Of a DNA stretch of 64,000 bases, positions 28,655-38,387 are shown in pieces (the stretch's first letter is position 1; each line of letters starts with the position of its first letter). Source of the stretch: Streptomyces viridochromogenes (GTDB lineage: Bacteria > Actinomycetota > Actinomycetes > Streptomycetales > Streptomycetaceae). The DNA is taken from NCBI RefSeq assembly GCF_001270495.1, contig NZ_LGUR01000195.1, positions 33,235-97,234 on the forward strand, given 5' to 3'. Both the position numbers and the translations under genes were made by a program. The notes under the pieces were generated by a model. It was not told where the DNA came from, searched no databases, and worked only from the letters and a program-made list of their open reading frames with translations.

Positions 28655-29863
28655 TCACAATCGATGCGCCGCCCCCGTAGGCGTAGCCCCCCGCGTGTCC
28701 AGCAGCAGCTGTGCCTTCACCGACAGCCCCTGAAGGTCGTACCGCCGGTGCTGCTGGAGCAGGATCGTCAGGTCGGCGTCGGCGGCGGACTCGTACAGGG
28801 AGTCCGCGCGCGGGACGGGGCGGTCGAGGACGTTCCAGGACGGGATGTGCGGGTCGTGGTAGCTGAGGGAGGCGCCCAGCCGCATCAGGCGGACCGCGAC
28901 CTCCTCGGCGGGCGCGGACTGCTGGTCGGCGAGGTCGGGCTTGTAGGTGACGCCGAGGAGGAGGATGCGGGCGCCGCGCGCGGACTTGCCGTGCTCGTTG
29001 AGGAGGGCGGCGGCGCGCTGGACGACGTACTGGGGCATCTGGCTGTTGACCTGCTGGGCCAGTTCGACCATGCGCAGGGTGCGGCCGGCGTGGGCGGTGA
29101 GGTCCTGGGGGACGGCGTGGCCGCCGACGCCGGGGCCGGGACGGAAGGCCTGGAAGCCGAAGGGCTTGGTCTCCGCGCAGCGGATGACGTCCCACAGGTC
29201 GACGCCCATGTCGTGGCAGAGGACGGCCATTTCGTTGACGAGGGCGATGTTGACGTGCCGGAAGTTGGTCTCCAGGACCTGCACGGTCTCCGCCTCGCGC
29301 GGGCCACGCGCGCGTACCACCTTGTCGGTGAGGCGGCCGTAGAAGGCCGCGGCCGACTCGGTGCAGGCGGGTGTGAGGCCGCCGATCACCTTGGGGGTGT
29401 TGGCGGGGGTGAAGTCGCGGTTGCCGGGGTCGATGCGGCTGGGGGAGTAGGCCAGGTGGAAGTCGCGGCCGGCGACCATCCCCGAGCCCTCTTCGAGGAG
29501 GGGACGCAGGACGTTCTCGGTGGTGCCCGGGGGGACGGGCGACTCCAGGATGACGGTGGTGTGCGGGCGCAGCCGGGCGGCCAGGGTGCGGGCGGCCGCC
29601 TCCACCTGGCTCAGGTCGAGCCCGCCGTTCTCGCCGAGCGGGGTCGGCGCGCAGATGACTGCGGTGCGTACGCGGCCGAGCTCGGCGGGGCTGGTGGCAT
29701 GCCGGAAGCCCCCCGAGAGCATCCGGCGCAGTTCCGCGGGACTGAGGGAGGCGGCCTCGGGCCCGGTCCGGTAACCGAGCGTGGGGATGCCGGCCGCGAC
29801 GGCGGCCTTGGCCAGCGGCAGGCCGTACGGGCCGAGTCCGATGACGGCGAGATCTGCGGGCAT
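28655..29863 (-). CDS. Degenerate UDP-glucose/GDP-mannose dehydrogenase-family protein
   Basis: A 402-residue protein with the three-domain layout of WecC/UGDH-type nucleotide-sugar dehydrogenases: Rossmann opening VIGLGPYGLPLA, central helix NFRHVNIALVNEMA, TKPFGFQAFRPGPGVGG, and the C-terminal YKPDLAD region. The catalytic set is damaged. The Cys expected in GxGGHCxP is Ala250 (GVGGHAVP), the SPE glutamate is Ser142 (SPSRIDPG), the catalytic Lys before the ENTF-like motif is Gln195, and the Arg of DxRxSP is Gln. NAD binding may persist but normal oxidation to a uronate seems unlikely. It could be a structural or regulatory relative. It is divergent from glpD across 263 bases. Confidence 0.85.
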   Translation of the reverse strand: MPADLAVIGLGPYGLPLAKAAVAAGIPTLGYRTGPEAASLSPAELRRMLSGGFRHATSPAELGRVRTAVICAPTPLGENGGLDLSQVEAAARTLAARLRPHTTVILESPVPPGTTENVLRPLLEEGSGMVAGRDFHLAYSPSRIDPGNRDFTPANTPKVIGGLTPACTESAAAFYGRLTDKVVRARGPREAETVQVLETNFRHVNIALVNEMAVLCHDMGVDLWDVIRCAETKPFGFQAFRPGPGVGGHAVPQDLTAHAGRTLRMVELAQQVNSQMPQYVVQRAAALLNEHGKSARGARILLLGVTYKPDLADQQSAPAEEVAVRLMRLGASLSYHDPHIPSWNVLDRPVPRADSLYESAADADLTILLQQHRRYDLQGLSVKAQLLLDTRGATPTGAAHRL

Positions 29864-30126
29864 GGCGTGGGCCGTCCTTCCCAGTAACCGAAGTGGAGCA
29901 GGTGCGCAAGCCCTGTGGACAGACCGAGGGAGCGCAATGTCAGACTAGGAGTAAATATGACCGATTTGCGGCATTGAATGATCGCGTTTCCGTGAGTGTT
30001 GTCCACAGGCTGGGGGCGCGTGGTGGCTGAACTCGGGCAACCCGGTCAGAATTTTGGGCATGGGGGGTACGAAGCGGGCTTCGCCCGACGGGTGCGGCCT
30101 ACGCGACCGATGAGCGGGAGGCAGCG

Positions 30127-31833
30127 GTGAGGACAGCGACACTGGGGCCGGCGGAGCGCGCCGAGTCACTCGCAGCAATGGCCGAGCGTGAGCTGGACCT
30201 ACTGGTCGTGGGCGGTGGCGTGGTGGGCGCGGGCACCGCCCTCGACGCCGCGACCCGCGGACTGTCCACCGGACTGGTCGAGGCCCGTGACTGGGCGTCG
30301 GGCACCTCCAGCAGGTCCAGCAAGCTGATCCACGGCGGCCTGCGCTATCTGGAGATGCTCGACTTCGCACTCGTACGAGAGGCACTGAAGGAACGCGGGC
30401 TGCTGGTATCGCGGCTGGCTCCGCATCTGGTGAAGCCGGTGCCGTTTCTGTATCCGCTTCAGTACAAGGGCTGGGAGCGGCTGTACGCCGGTTCCGGTGT
30501 CCTGCTCTACGACATCATGTCGATGGCCCGCGCCCACGGTCGGGGCATGCCCTTGCACCGCCATCTGAGCCGACGTCACGCCCTGCGCATCGCCCCCGCC
30601 CTGAAGAAGGACGCCCTGGTCGGCGCGCTCCAGTACTACGACGCCCAGATGGACGACGCCCGCTATGTGGCCACCCTCGTGCGCACGGCGGCGGCGTACG
30701 GCGCCCAAGTCGCCAACCGCGCGCGCGTGACCGGGTTTCTGCGCGAGGGCGAACGCGTCGTCGGGGCCCGGGTGCAGGACGTCGAGGGGGGCGGCGAGTA
30801 CGAGATCCGCGCCAAGCAGATCGTCAACGCGACCGGTGTGTGGACCGACGACACCCAGTCGATGGTGGGGGAGCGCGGGCAGTTCCACGTGCGCGCCTCC
30901 AAGGGCATCCACCTGGTCGTGCCCAAGGACCGCATCCACTCCACCACGGGGCTCATCCTGCGCACCGAGAAGTCCGTGCTGTTCGTCATCCCCTGGGGCC
31001 GGCATTGGATCGTCGGCACCACCGACACCGACTGGGACCTCGACAAGGCGCACCCGGCCGCGTCCAGCGCGGACATCGACTACCTGCTGGAACACGTGAA
31101 CGCCGTGCTCGCGGTGCCGCTGACGCGCGATGACGTGGAGGGCGTGTACGCGGGCCTGCGGCCGCTGCTCGCCGGCGAGTCGGACGCCACGAGCAAGCTG
31201 TCGCGCGAGCACACCGTGGCGCACCCGGTGCCCGGGCTCGTCGTCGTGGCGGGCGGCAAGTACACGACGTACCGGGTGATGGCCAAGGACGCGGTGGACG
31301 CGGCGGTGCACGGGCTCGACATGCGGGTCGCCGAGTGCGTCACGGAGGACATTCCGCTGCTGGGCGCGGAGGGGTACCGGGCGCTGTGGAACGCGCGTGC
31401 GCGGATCGCGGCGCGGACCGGTATCCATGTGGTGCGGGTGGAGCACCTGTTGAACCGGTACGGGTCGCTGGCGGAGGAGGTGCTCGAACTCATCGCCGCC
31501 GATCCCACGCTGGGCGAGCCCCTGCAGTCCGCCGACGACTATCTGCGCGCCGAGGTGGTGTACGCCGCCTCGCACGAGGGGGCGCGCCACCTGGACGACG
31601 TGCTGACGCGGCGTACGCGTATCTCGATCGAGACGTTCGACCGGGGGACGCGGTGCGCGCGCGAGGCGGCCGACCTGATGGCGCCGGTGCTGGGCTGGGA
31701 CAAGGACCACACCGAGCGCGAGATCCAGCACTACGAGAAGCGGGTGGAGGCCGAACGGGAGTCGCAGCGGCAGCCCGACGATCTGACGGCGGACGCGGCG
31801 CGGCTGGGGGCGCCGGACATCGTGCCGTTGTAG
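30127..31833 (+). CDS. glpD: FAD-dependent glycerol-3-phosphate dehydrogenase
   Basis: A 568-residue aerobic GlpD. The FAD loop is DLLVVGGGVVGAGTALDAATRG (seen in two pieces around residue 25), followed by the GlpD signatures GTSSRSSKLIHGGLRYLE and GGKYTTYRVMAKDA, and a C-terminal helical domain (residues ~400-568). It oxidises glycerol-3-phosphate to dihydroxyacetone phosphate and passes electrons to menaquinone at the membrane. GTG start with GGGAGGC upstream. No glycerol kinase or facilitator is adjacent, so it is a stand-alone copy. A CGGGC-TTC-GCCCG hairpin lies in the leader near 30077. Confidence 0.96.
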   Translation: MRTATLGPAERAESLAAMAERELDLLVVGGGVVGAGTALDAATRGLSTGLVEARDWASGTSSRSSKLIHGGLRYLEMLDFALVREALKERGLLVSRLAPHLVKPVPFLYPLQYKGWERLYAGSGVLLYDIMSMARAHGRGMPLHRHLSRRHALRIAPALKKDALVGALQYYDAQMDDARYVATLVRTAAAYGAQVANRARVTGFLREGERVVGARVQDVEGGGEYEIRAKQIVNATGVWTDDTQSMVGERGQFHVRASKGIHLVVPKDRIHSTTGLILRTEKSVLFVIPWGRHWIVGTTDTDWDLDKAHPAASSADIDYLLEHVNAVLAVPLTRDDVEGVYAGLRPLLAGESDATSKLSREHTVAHPVPGLVVVAGGKYTTYRVMAKDAVDAAVHGLDMRVAECVTEDIPLLGAEGYRALWNARARIAARTGIHVVRVEHLLNRYGSLAEEVLELIAADPTLGEPLQSADDYLRAEVVYAASHEGARHLDDVLTRRTRISIETFDRGTRCAREAADLMAPVLGWDKDHTEREIQHYEKRVEAERESQRQPDDLTADAARLGAPDIVPL

Positions 31834-31900
31834 TAAGTCCGGCGGAGCGTCACCCGAACGGGTGGCGGAAGTTGGGATCTCTGCTCGAACCTCGGCCGTT

Positions 31901-33001
31901 TTACCTGGTGCGAGGGCAGAACTCGGCAGCGAGCAGCCGGGGTTCGAGACCGGGATCCGCTATCGCCGTCGTGTTCACCCGGAAGGTCAGGACCCGACGA
32001 CCGCCGACGGTGGCCGCGGAGCGCACGTAGCTGCCGGAGATGCGCCCGTTGTGCCCCCAGACGACGGTGCCGCACGGCAGTTTCACGGGAAAGAGCCCCA
32101 TGCCGTACGAGCCGTGTGCGGCACGGGTGTCGAGCATCTCGCGCAGCCAGCGCGGGGGCAGCAGGCGGCCGCCGAGCAGCGCGGCGTAGAAGCGGTCGAG
32201 GTCGGCGAGCGTGGTCACCAGCTCGCCCGAGGCGCCGGCCACCCGTGGGTCGAGTTCGGTGACATCGGTCCCGTCGGTGGTGTAGGCGCGGCCGTGCGGA
32301 GAGGGCAGAGAGGTGCGGGATCCAGGGAAGGAGGTGCCGGTCAGACCCAGTGGAGTGATGACACGGTGCTCGGCCTCGGCGGCGTAGGAGCGGCCGGTGA
32401 CATGCTCGATGACCAGGCCGAGCAGGACGTAGTTGGTGTTCGAGTAGGAGAAGCTGCCGGCGTCGGCAGGGGGGTGGGTGAGTGCGATGCGTACGGCCTG
32501 AAGCGGTGTGAGAGGGACGGTGCCTTCGGTCGCGGCGGCGAAGTCGTACAGGCCGCTGGTGTGGGTCAGCAGGGAACGAAGGGTCAGCGCGCGCCCGTCG
32601 TTGCCCGCCCCGCGCACCAGGCCCGGCAGGTACCGCTCCACCGGGGCGGACAGGGACAGCCGTCGCTCGGCGGCCAGTTGCAGGACGACCGTCGCGATGA
32701 AGGTCTTGGTGATGCTGCCGGCGCGGAAGTGGTCGGTGCGGGCGATGCCCTGGCCGGCCCGGACGTAGTGGGTGCCGGTCCTCTCGCGGGCCAGCAGGGC
32801 GGCGGCGGGGGCCTTGCCCCGGGTGACCAGCCGGGGCAGAAGGGAGTCCGTCGCCTGTGCGGTGGAGGACGACGAGGCGGTGCGTGCCGACGAGGAGGTG
32901 GAGGACTGGCCGAGGAGTGCCGGGGCCAGCAGGCCGAGGAGCGTCAGGGCCACCGGAAGGGCCACCAGTGTCCGGAGCAGGGGCGTCGCCGGTCGTGCCA
33001 T
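31901..33001 (-). CDS. Secreted serine hydrolase, class C beta-lactamase / D-Ala-D-Ala carboxypeptidase fold
   Basis: A 366-residue penicillin-binding-protein-like hydrolase. Signal peptide with hydrophobic core about residues 9-30, followed by a Ser/Thr/Ala-rich spacer. Catalytic SxxK is S96-I-T-K99, the YxN motif is Y186-S-N188 and the third box is HNG in WGHNGRISG near residue 315. This pattern fits the R61-type D-Ala-D-Ala carboxypeptidases and esterases of Streptomyces, so peptidoglycan trimming is likely, while beta-lactamase or esterase activity is possible. Convergent with glpD and divergent from the first kinase, with a 195-base gap. Confidence 0.9.
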   Translation of the reverse strand: MARPATPLLRTLVALPVALTLLGLLAPALLGQSSTSSSARTASSSSTAQATDSLLPRLVTRGKAPAAALLARERTGTHYVRAGQGIARTDHFRAGSITKTFIATVVLQLAAERRLSLSAPVERYLPGLVRGAGNDGRALTLRSLLTHTSGLYDFAAATEGTVPLTPLQAVRIALTHPPADAGSFSYSNTNYVLLGLVIEHVTGRSYAAEAEHRVITPLGLTGTSFPGSRTSLPSPHGRAYTTDGTDVTELDPRVAGASGELVTTLADLDRFYAALLGGRLLPPRWLREMLDTRAAHGSYGMGLFPVKLPCGTVVWGHNGRISGSYVRSAATVGGRRVLTFRVNTTAIADPGLEPRLLAAEFCPRTR

Positions 33002-33196
33002 GCGGGTTCCTTCCCTTGTCGCGGCTCATCATGCCGGGCAAGCGGAACGCGCGATTCACCGGGCTTCGGGTGCGCCGGGCGTGGAGACCCCGGGCCGTGC
33101 GGTCGGGTGGCGGGGCCAGAGGCACCCTGGGCGTCGGGCACTTGTCGGGTGAGAGACAATGGAGGCTCTGTCAGGGCGGGTTGTATGAGGGGACGC

Positions 33197-35320
33197 ATGT
33201 CGGAGGCGGAGCGGGCGGGGACATCTCGTCAGGACACTCGGCAGGACGACCGCGAGCGTCTCCTCGCGGGGCGGTACCGGCTGGGCGGAGTGCTCGGCCG
33301 GGGCGGCATGGGCACGGTGTGGCGTGCGGTGGACGAGACTCTCGGACGGACCGTCGCCGTCAAGGAGCTGCGGTTCCCGTCGAACATCGACGAGGAGGAG
33401 AAGCGGCGGCTGATCACGCGCACCCTGCGTGAGGCCAAGGCGATCGCGCGCATCCGCAACAACAGCGCGGTGACGGTGTTCGACGTGGTCGAAGAGGACG
33501 ACCGGCCGTGGATCGTGATGGAGCTCGTCGAGGGCAAGTCGCTCGCCGAGGTCATCCGGGAGGACGGTCTCCTGGAGCCCAAGCGGGCGGCAGAGGTCGG
33601 CCTGGCCGTGCTCGACGTGCTGCGGTCCGCGCACCGCGAGGGCATCCTGCACCGCGACGTGAAGCCGTCGAACGTCCTGCTGGAGTCCGACACCGACCGG
33701 GTCGTGCTCACCGACTTCGGTATCGCCCAGGTCGAGGGCGACCCCTCCATCACCTCGACGGGCATGCTCGTCGGCGCGCCCTCCTACATCTCCCCGGAGC
33801 GGGCCCGCGGCCACAAGCCGGGTCCCGCGGCCGACCTCTGGTCGCTGGGCGGGCTGTTGTACGCGTCGGTCGAGGGGGTGCCGCCGTACGACAAGGGCTC
33901 CGCGATCGCCACGCTCACGGCGGTGATGACCGAGCCGATGGAGGAGCCGAAGAACGCGGGACCGCTGAGGGACGTCATCTACGGCCTGCTCACCAAGGAC
34001 CCCGAGAAGCGGCTCGACGACGCCGGCGCGCGGGCGATGCTCAACGCCGTCATCCACGCGCCCAAGGCCGAGCCGGAGCCGGTGGACGCGACGAAGGTCG
34101 TGCCGTTGCCGCCGCAGCCCGATGCGCCCGAGGGCAAGGGCCGTTCGGGGGCCGGGAGCAAGCGTGGTGAGGAGGCCGGGGAGCGGTTCCGCGGGGCACT
34201 GCGGTCCGTGCGGAAGGCCGCGGCGGGTGCGGGGGCGGCCGGGACGGCTGCCGCTCGTGCCAAGTCCGGCGGCGAGACGGCTGTTTCGCAGTCCGGTGGG
34301 GCAGCGGCCGCGGGCTCGTCCACGGGAGTGGGCGGGGCAGGGGCGTCGTCGAAGGGCGGGAGTACGGGGCGGCCTTCGGGCGCCGGGGCGAGCGGAGTTG
34401 CTGCTGCGTCCGGTGCCGGTGCCGGTGCCGGTGACCGTTCCGGTGCGGGTGAGCGGGGCGCGGAGTCGGCGAACGGGCAGAGCGGGGGCCGGAGTTCCGG
34501 GTGGCCCGTGATGACGCCGCCGGATCTGCCGCCGCGGCCGGTGCCGAGGGCGCCGCTCACCGATGTGGTGCCGAAGCGGACGCTGGTGATCATCGCGGTG
34601 GCCGTGGCGCTCGTCGTGCTCGGTGTGGTGCTGGCGCTCACGCTCGGCGACGACGGCGGCTCGAAGGCATCGGCGAATGGCGGCGGGGGCAAGGCTTCCG
34701 CCAAGGCCAGCGCCAGTGCCGACACCAAGACGGACGAGAACGACCGTACGCAGGCGGACGGCGAGAAGTCGGCGTCCGCGACGGCCGGGTCGGGCTCCGG
34801 CGAGGGTGCCGAGACCGGCAGCACGCCGAGTGCCGGGCCGAGCGCGACCGGCGGGAGCGGTGCCGAGGCGGGGTCCGGGAGCGACAGCAAGGTCGTGAAG
34901 ACCCACAAGGGGAGCCAGGGGTACTCCATCGGGCTGCCCAAGGGGTGGAAGCTCCAGTCCACGGATTCGGCGGGCGACCGGTTCACCGGGCCCGACGGGC
35001 AGAAGCTGCTCGTCGCCTGGACGTCCACGCCCAAGGGTGATCCGGTGGCGGACTGGAAGAACCAGGAGCGGGGCATGGTGCGCTCGCAGTACAAGAGGAT
35101 CCGTATAGAGGAGGTGGACTACCGCGGTTGGAACACGGCCGACTGGGAGTTCACCTATGTCGAGGGCGGTACGAAGTACCGGACGATCGACCGCGGGTTC
35201 GTCGTGAACGACCAACTCGGACATGCGCTGATGTACACCGCGAAGGATTCGAATTGGGACAGCGAGCTGCGCAAGGACACCTGGAAGACGTTGACGGATT
35301 CGTTCAAGCCGAAGTCGTGA
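33197..35320 (+). CDS. Membrane serine/threonine protein kinase 1 with extracytoplasmic sensor
   Basis: A 707-residue Hanks-type kinase, first of six in a row. The kinase domain (about 28-285) has glycine loop GRGGMGTVW, Lys56 in VAVKEL, catalytic HRD at 152-154 with Lys156 and Asn159, DFG at 173-175 and SPERARG in the activation segment. A long Ala/Gly/Ser-rich linker (about 310-455) leads to a membrane helix at about 463-484, then another low-complexity stretch and an outer domain from about 565 (GSQGYSIGLPKGWKL). No PASTA repeats. ATG 33197 is preferred over 33185 because GAGGGG precedes it. Substrates unknown. Confidence 0.93.
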   Translation: MSEAERAGTSRQDTRQDDRERLLAGRYRLGGVLGRGGMGTVWRAVDETLGRTVAVKELRFPSNIDEEEKRRLITRTLREAKAIARIRNNSAVTVFDVVEEDDRPWIVMELVEGKSLAEVIREDGLLEPKRAAEVGLAVLDVLRSAHREGILHRDVKPSNVLLESDTDRVVLTDFGIAQVEGDPSITSTGMLVGAPSYISPERARGHKPGPAADLWSLGGLLYASVEGVPPYDKGSAIATLTAVMTEPMEEPKNAGPLRDVIYGLLTKDPEKRLDDAGARAMLNAVIHAPKAEPEPVDATKVVPLPPQPDAPEGKGRSGAGSKRGEEAGERFRGALRSVRKAAAGAGAAGTAAARAKSGGETAVSQSGGAAAAGSSTGVGGAGASSKGGSTGRPSGAGASGVAAASGAGAGAGDRSGAGERGAESANGQSGGRSSGWPVMTPPDLPPRPVPRAPLTDVVPKRTLVIIAVAVALVVLGVVLALTLGDDGGSKASANGGGGKASAKASASADTKTDENDRTQADGEKSASATAGSGSGEGAETGSTPSAGPSATGGSGAEAGSGSDSKVVKTHKGSQGYSIGLPKGWKLQSTDSAGDRFTGPDGQKLLVAWTSTPKGDPVADWKNQERGMVRSQYKRIRIEEVDYRGWNTADWEFTYVEGGTKYRTIDRGFVVNDQLGHALMYTAKDSNWDSELRKDTWKTLTDSFKPKS

Positions 35321-35505
35321 AGTGCGCGGAATTCGGTTTGGGCTCGTGACGGCCGGGATTGAGGCGTGAGATCCGGCAACCCCGCTTTGCGAGTTGTCTC
35401 CGGCACGTATCGTGAGTGCTTGCGGACCGAACGCATTTGGTCGTGCGTCGGGAACGGGACGCAAGGCGAACGGAATTGACCAACCGGGCGGCCGGGGGAG
35501 GCAAC

Positions 35506-38244
35506 GTGGACGACTATGCGGGTCGGGTGCTCGCCGACCGCTACCGCCTGCCGCTGCCGCCCTCCGACGAGTACGAACTTACCGAGACCCGCGCCTTCGA
35601 CACCTACAGCGGGCAGGAAGTCCTCGTCCGGCAGGTGCCGTTGCCGGAGGTCGTCGAGGCGGAGGTGCTGGACGCCGAGGGGCTCCCCGACGGTTTCACG
35701 GCACGCGATACGCGCGAGCGCGGGGCGGGGCGGCGTTCCTCGTCCCGAACGAGTACGCGCAGGCCAAGCGACCCCGCTGTACGGCGGGCGGTCGAGGCGG
35801 CGCAGGCCGCGGCGCGGATCCCCGACCATCCACGGCTGGACCAGGTCTTCGACGTGTTCGCCGAGGGCGGTTCGTTGTGGATAGTGAGCGAGTTCGTGGC
35901 CGCGCGCCCGCTGGCCGCGCTGCTGGCCGAGAAGCCGTTGACGCCGTACCGGGCGGCCGAGGTCGCCTCCGACGTCCTCATGGCGCTGCGGGTGCTGCAC
36001 GCGCACGGCTGGGTCCATCGCAACATCACCGCCCGTACGGTGCTCGTCTGCGACGACGGCCGGGTGATGCTCACCGGGCTCGCGGTCGGGGCCGCGGAGG
36101 AGGCGCTGTGCGGGTATGACCCGGTGCCGGTCGAGGACGGTGACGGTGACGGGGGTGGCGGATCCGGGACGTTCGGGGGCGGGCCGGCCGTCGGCGGTGG
36201 GTTCGGTGGGCCCGGCACGGGCGGCGCGGATCCCGAGGCCGCCCGGCGTGCCGCCATCGAGGCGCGGGCGGCCGGAGGGCTGCCGGTCCCCGGGGCCGAC
36301 GCGGGCATCGGGACGGAGGCGTCGGGTACGGCCCCGCGCGGTGCCCTCGAAACCGGCGGGGACGTCAGGGCCGCGCGGGCCGGAGCGATCGCCGCGTACC
36401 GGGCGGGCGCCCGTGCCGCTGCCCGGGTGCAGGAGACCCAGCAGAACGGGCGGGCCGCGTTGCCCGGCGTCCGACCGGCGCCCGAGGACGGCCCCGCCGC
36501 CCGGGCCAACGGCGCGGCGCAGCAGCCGTACGGCTCCGGCGGCAACGGCGCCAGCACGCCCCCGGGCCGGATAGCCGACCCGTACGGCGTGCAGGCCCCG
36601 TCCTGGCACGGTGCCGTGCCCCGTAGCGGGGCCGTCGGCGCCCCCACGGACGAAGGGCACGCTCGCACGGCACTTCCCCCGGCGGGCCCGGGCGCCCACC
36701 CGGGTGGCCCAGGCATGCCCGCTGCCGGCCGCGAGGCGTTGCCCGTTGCGGGAGCCCCCGCTCCAGGTGCGGGTGGCTTTCCCCCGCGCGGCGTACCCGT
36801 TCCCGGCCCCGACGGCCATCCCGGGCCGGGTGCGCCCGGGCAGGATGCCGCCGGCTTTTCCGCGCAGGACGACGCTGCCGGGTCTCCCGCGCGCGGGGTG
36901 CCCGCTGCCGATGGCTCTTCCGCGCACCCTCCGGCCCGCTGGGACGACCTCGTGGCCGGCGCCCCCGCTCGCCGTGGACCCACCACCGCGCTCGCCGCCG
37001 AGCGGGCCCGGCAGGCGCGGATGGCCGTGGTGGGGCCCGTGACCGAGCGGTGGGCGCCTGAGCAGGCCGGTCCCGTGCACGAGAACTGGCAGCTTGCCGC
37101 GCCGATCGGGCCCGCGACCGACCTGTGGGCGCTGGGAGCGCTGCTCTTCCGGGCCGTACAGGGGCATGCGCCGTATCCGGAGGAGTCGACGGCCGAGCTC
37201 GTGCAGATGGTGTGCGCGGAGCCGCCCGCCTTCGCCGAGGAGTGCGGGCCGCTCCGGCCGGTCGTGGAGTCGTTGCTGCGGCAGGACCCCACCGAGCGCC
37301 TCGACTTCGAGGAGCTGCGGGGCTGGCTGCGCTCGCTCGTGCGGTCCGCGCCCGAGCCGGAGGCCGGTACGCATGTCGTCGCCACCCCGCCCGTCGACCC
37401 GAACCGGCTGCCGATCGTGCGGCGCCGGGGCGAGCTGGTGCGCAGGCGTCGGGCCGGGCTGCCCGCGCATCACGGGCGGCACAAGCGGGCCAAGCGGGAG
37501 GCGGAGCACTCGCCGCGCAGGCTCGGCCGGACGTTGCTGGTGCTCGTGCTGCTCGGCATGGCCGCGGCGATCGCGTACGCCATGCTGTTCATGCCCAAGG
37601 CCGATCAGGGCGACGGCGCCACGGCCGATGCCGGGCGCACCGGCGCCGCCGGTCAGACCGGTGGGGCGGCACCCGAGCAGTCCGCCGAAGCGAGCAGTGA
37701 GCCGCGGCCCGACCAGACCTCACCGGAGTCCGGCAACAGCCCGTCGGAGGAGTCCGGTTCCACCGAGACGCAGACCAGCGGCCCCGAGGTCCCGGACGGC
37801 TTCACCCTCCGCAAGGACAGCGCAGGCTTCCAGATCGCCGTCGCCAACGGCTGGAACCGCACGCCGGAGAACGGGCGCGGACAGGTCGTGTACTCGCACG
37901 GAGGCTTCGACCTCATCGTCGTACGCGGCCGGGACACCGCCGACGAGTACGGCAGCGACCCCATGGTCTACCAGCGGGAGCACGAGCGGGAGTTGCAGCC
38001 GTACCGCGACTCCAGCTGGGCCTCCTCCGGCGGGCTGAAGACCATTCAGGTCGGCGAGCGGACCATGGCCGAGGGGCAGTTCACCTGGACCGACGACCAG
38101 GGGCGCGAGCTTTTCGTACGCAACGTCGCGATCCTGATCGACGGGCGGTACCACGTGGTGCAGGTACGCGGCCCGGAGGCCGAGCGGGACGAGGTGACGC
38201 GGCTGTTCGAGCAGGCGTCTGCGACGTATCAGGTGACCGGCTGA
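35506..38244 (+). CDS. Membrane pseudokinase with a ~300-residue insertion
   Basis: A 912-residue kinase-fold protein missing the catalytic residues. The N-lobe reads VLADRYRLPLP, with Arg42 for the ATP-binding Lys (VLVRQV). HRD is HRN (171-173) and DFG is TGL (190-192). Between that position and the APE motif (WAPEQ, 516-520) lies about 300 residues of Gly/Pro/Ala-rich sequence holding a conserved-looking segment AGAIAAYRAGARAAARVQE. The C-lobe follows (ATDLWALGALLFRAVQG). A membrane helix at about 676-696 leads to an outer domain (GFTLRKDSAGFQIAVANGW). GTG 35506 has GGGGGAGG before it. Probably a scaffold or allosteric partner of the neighbouring kinases. The break is not a frameshift: the C-lobe is in the same frame. 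Confidence 0.9.
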   Translation: MDDYAGRVLADRYRLPLPPSDEYELTETRAFDTYSGQEVLVRQVPLPEVVEAEVLDAEGLPDGFTARDTRERGAGRRSSSRTSTRRPSDPAVRRAVEAAQAAARIPDHPRLDQVFDVFAEGGSLWIVSEFVAARPLAALLAEKPLTPYRAAEVASDVLMALRVLHAHGWVHRNITARTVLVCDDGRVMLTGLAVGAAEEALCGYDPVPVEDGDGDGGGGSGTFGGGPAVGGGFGGPGTGGADPEAARRAAIEARAAGGLPVPGADAGIGTEASGTAPRGALETGGDVRAARAGAIAAYRAGARAAARVQETQQNGRAALPGVRPAPEDGPAARANGAAQQPYGSGGNGASTPPGRIADPYGVQAPSWHGAVPRSGAVGAPTDEGHARTALPPAGPGAHPGGPGMPAAGREALPVAGAPAPGAGGFPPRGVPVPGPDGHPGPGAPGQDAAGFSAQDDAAGSPARGVPAADGSSAHPPARWDDLVAGAPARRGPTTALAAERARQARMAVVGPVTERWAPEQAGPVHENWQLAAPIGPATDLWALGALLFRAVQGHAPYPEESTAELVQMVCAEPPAFAEECGPLRPVVESLLRQDPTERLDFEELRGWLRSLVRSAPEPEAGTHVVATPPVDPNRLPIVRRRGELVRRRRAGLPAHHGRHKRAKREAEHSPRRLGRTLLVLVLLGMAAAIAYAMLFMPKADQGDGATADAGRTGAAGQTGGAAPEQSAEASSEPRPDQTSPESGNSPSEESGSTETQTSGPEVPDGFTLRKDSAGFQIAVANGWNRTPENGRGQVVYSHGGFDLIVVRGRDTADEYGSDPMVYQREHERELQPYRDSSWASSGGLKTIQVGERTMAEGQFTWTDDQGRELFVRNVAILIDGRYHVVQVRGPEAERDEVTRLFEQASATYQVTG

Positions 38245-38387
38245 TTCCGACTGTGAACCCTGGGTGACGGTTGCTTCCGGGTGTCGAAAGCGACAAGCAT
38301 CACAGTGCGGTCTCCTTGGCACCCCCGTGGTTCCGGTCGCGTCGGGCGGTCCTTAATCTGAGCCTGTCAAGAGCATTGCGGGGCAAC

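Noticed and set aside
35394..36119. Frameshift inside the pseudokinase near 35730
   Set aside because: The other frame gives Arg/Gly-rich noise, while the main frame keeps kinase-lobe motifs on both sides and good codon use throughout.
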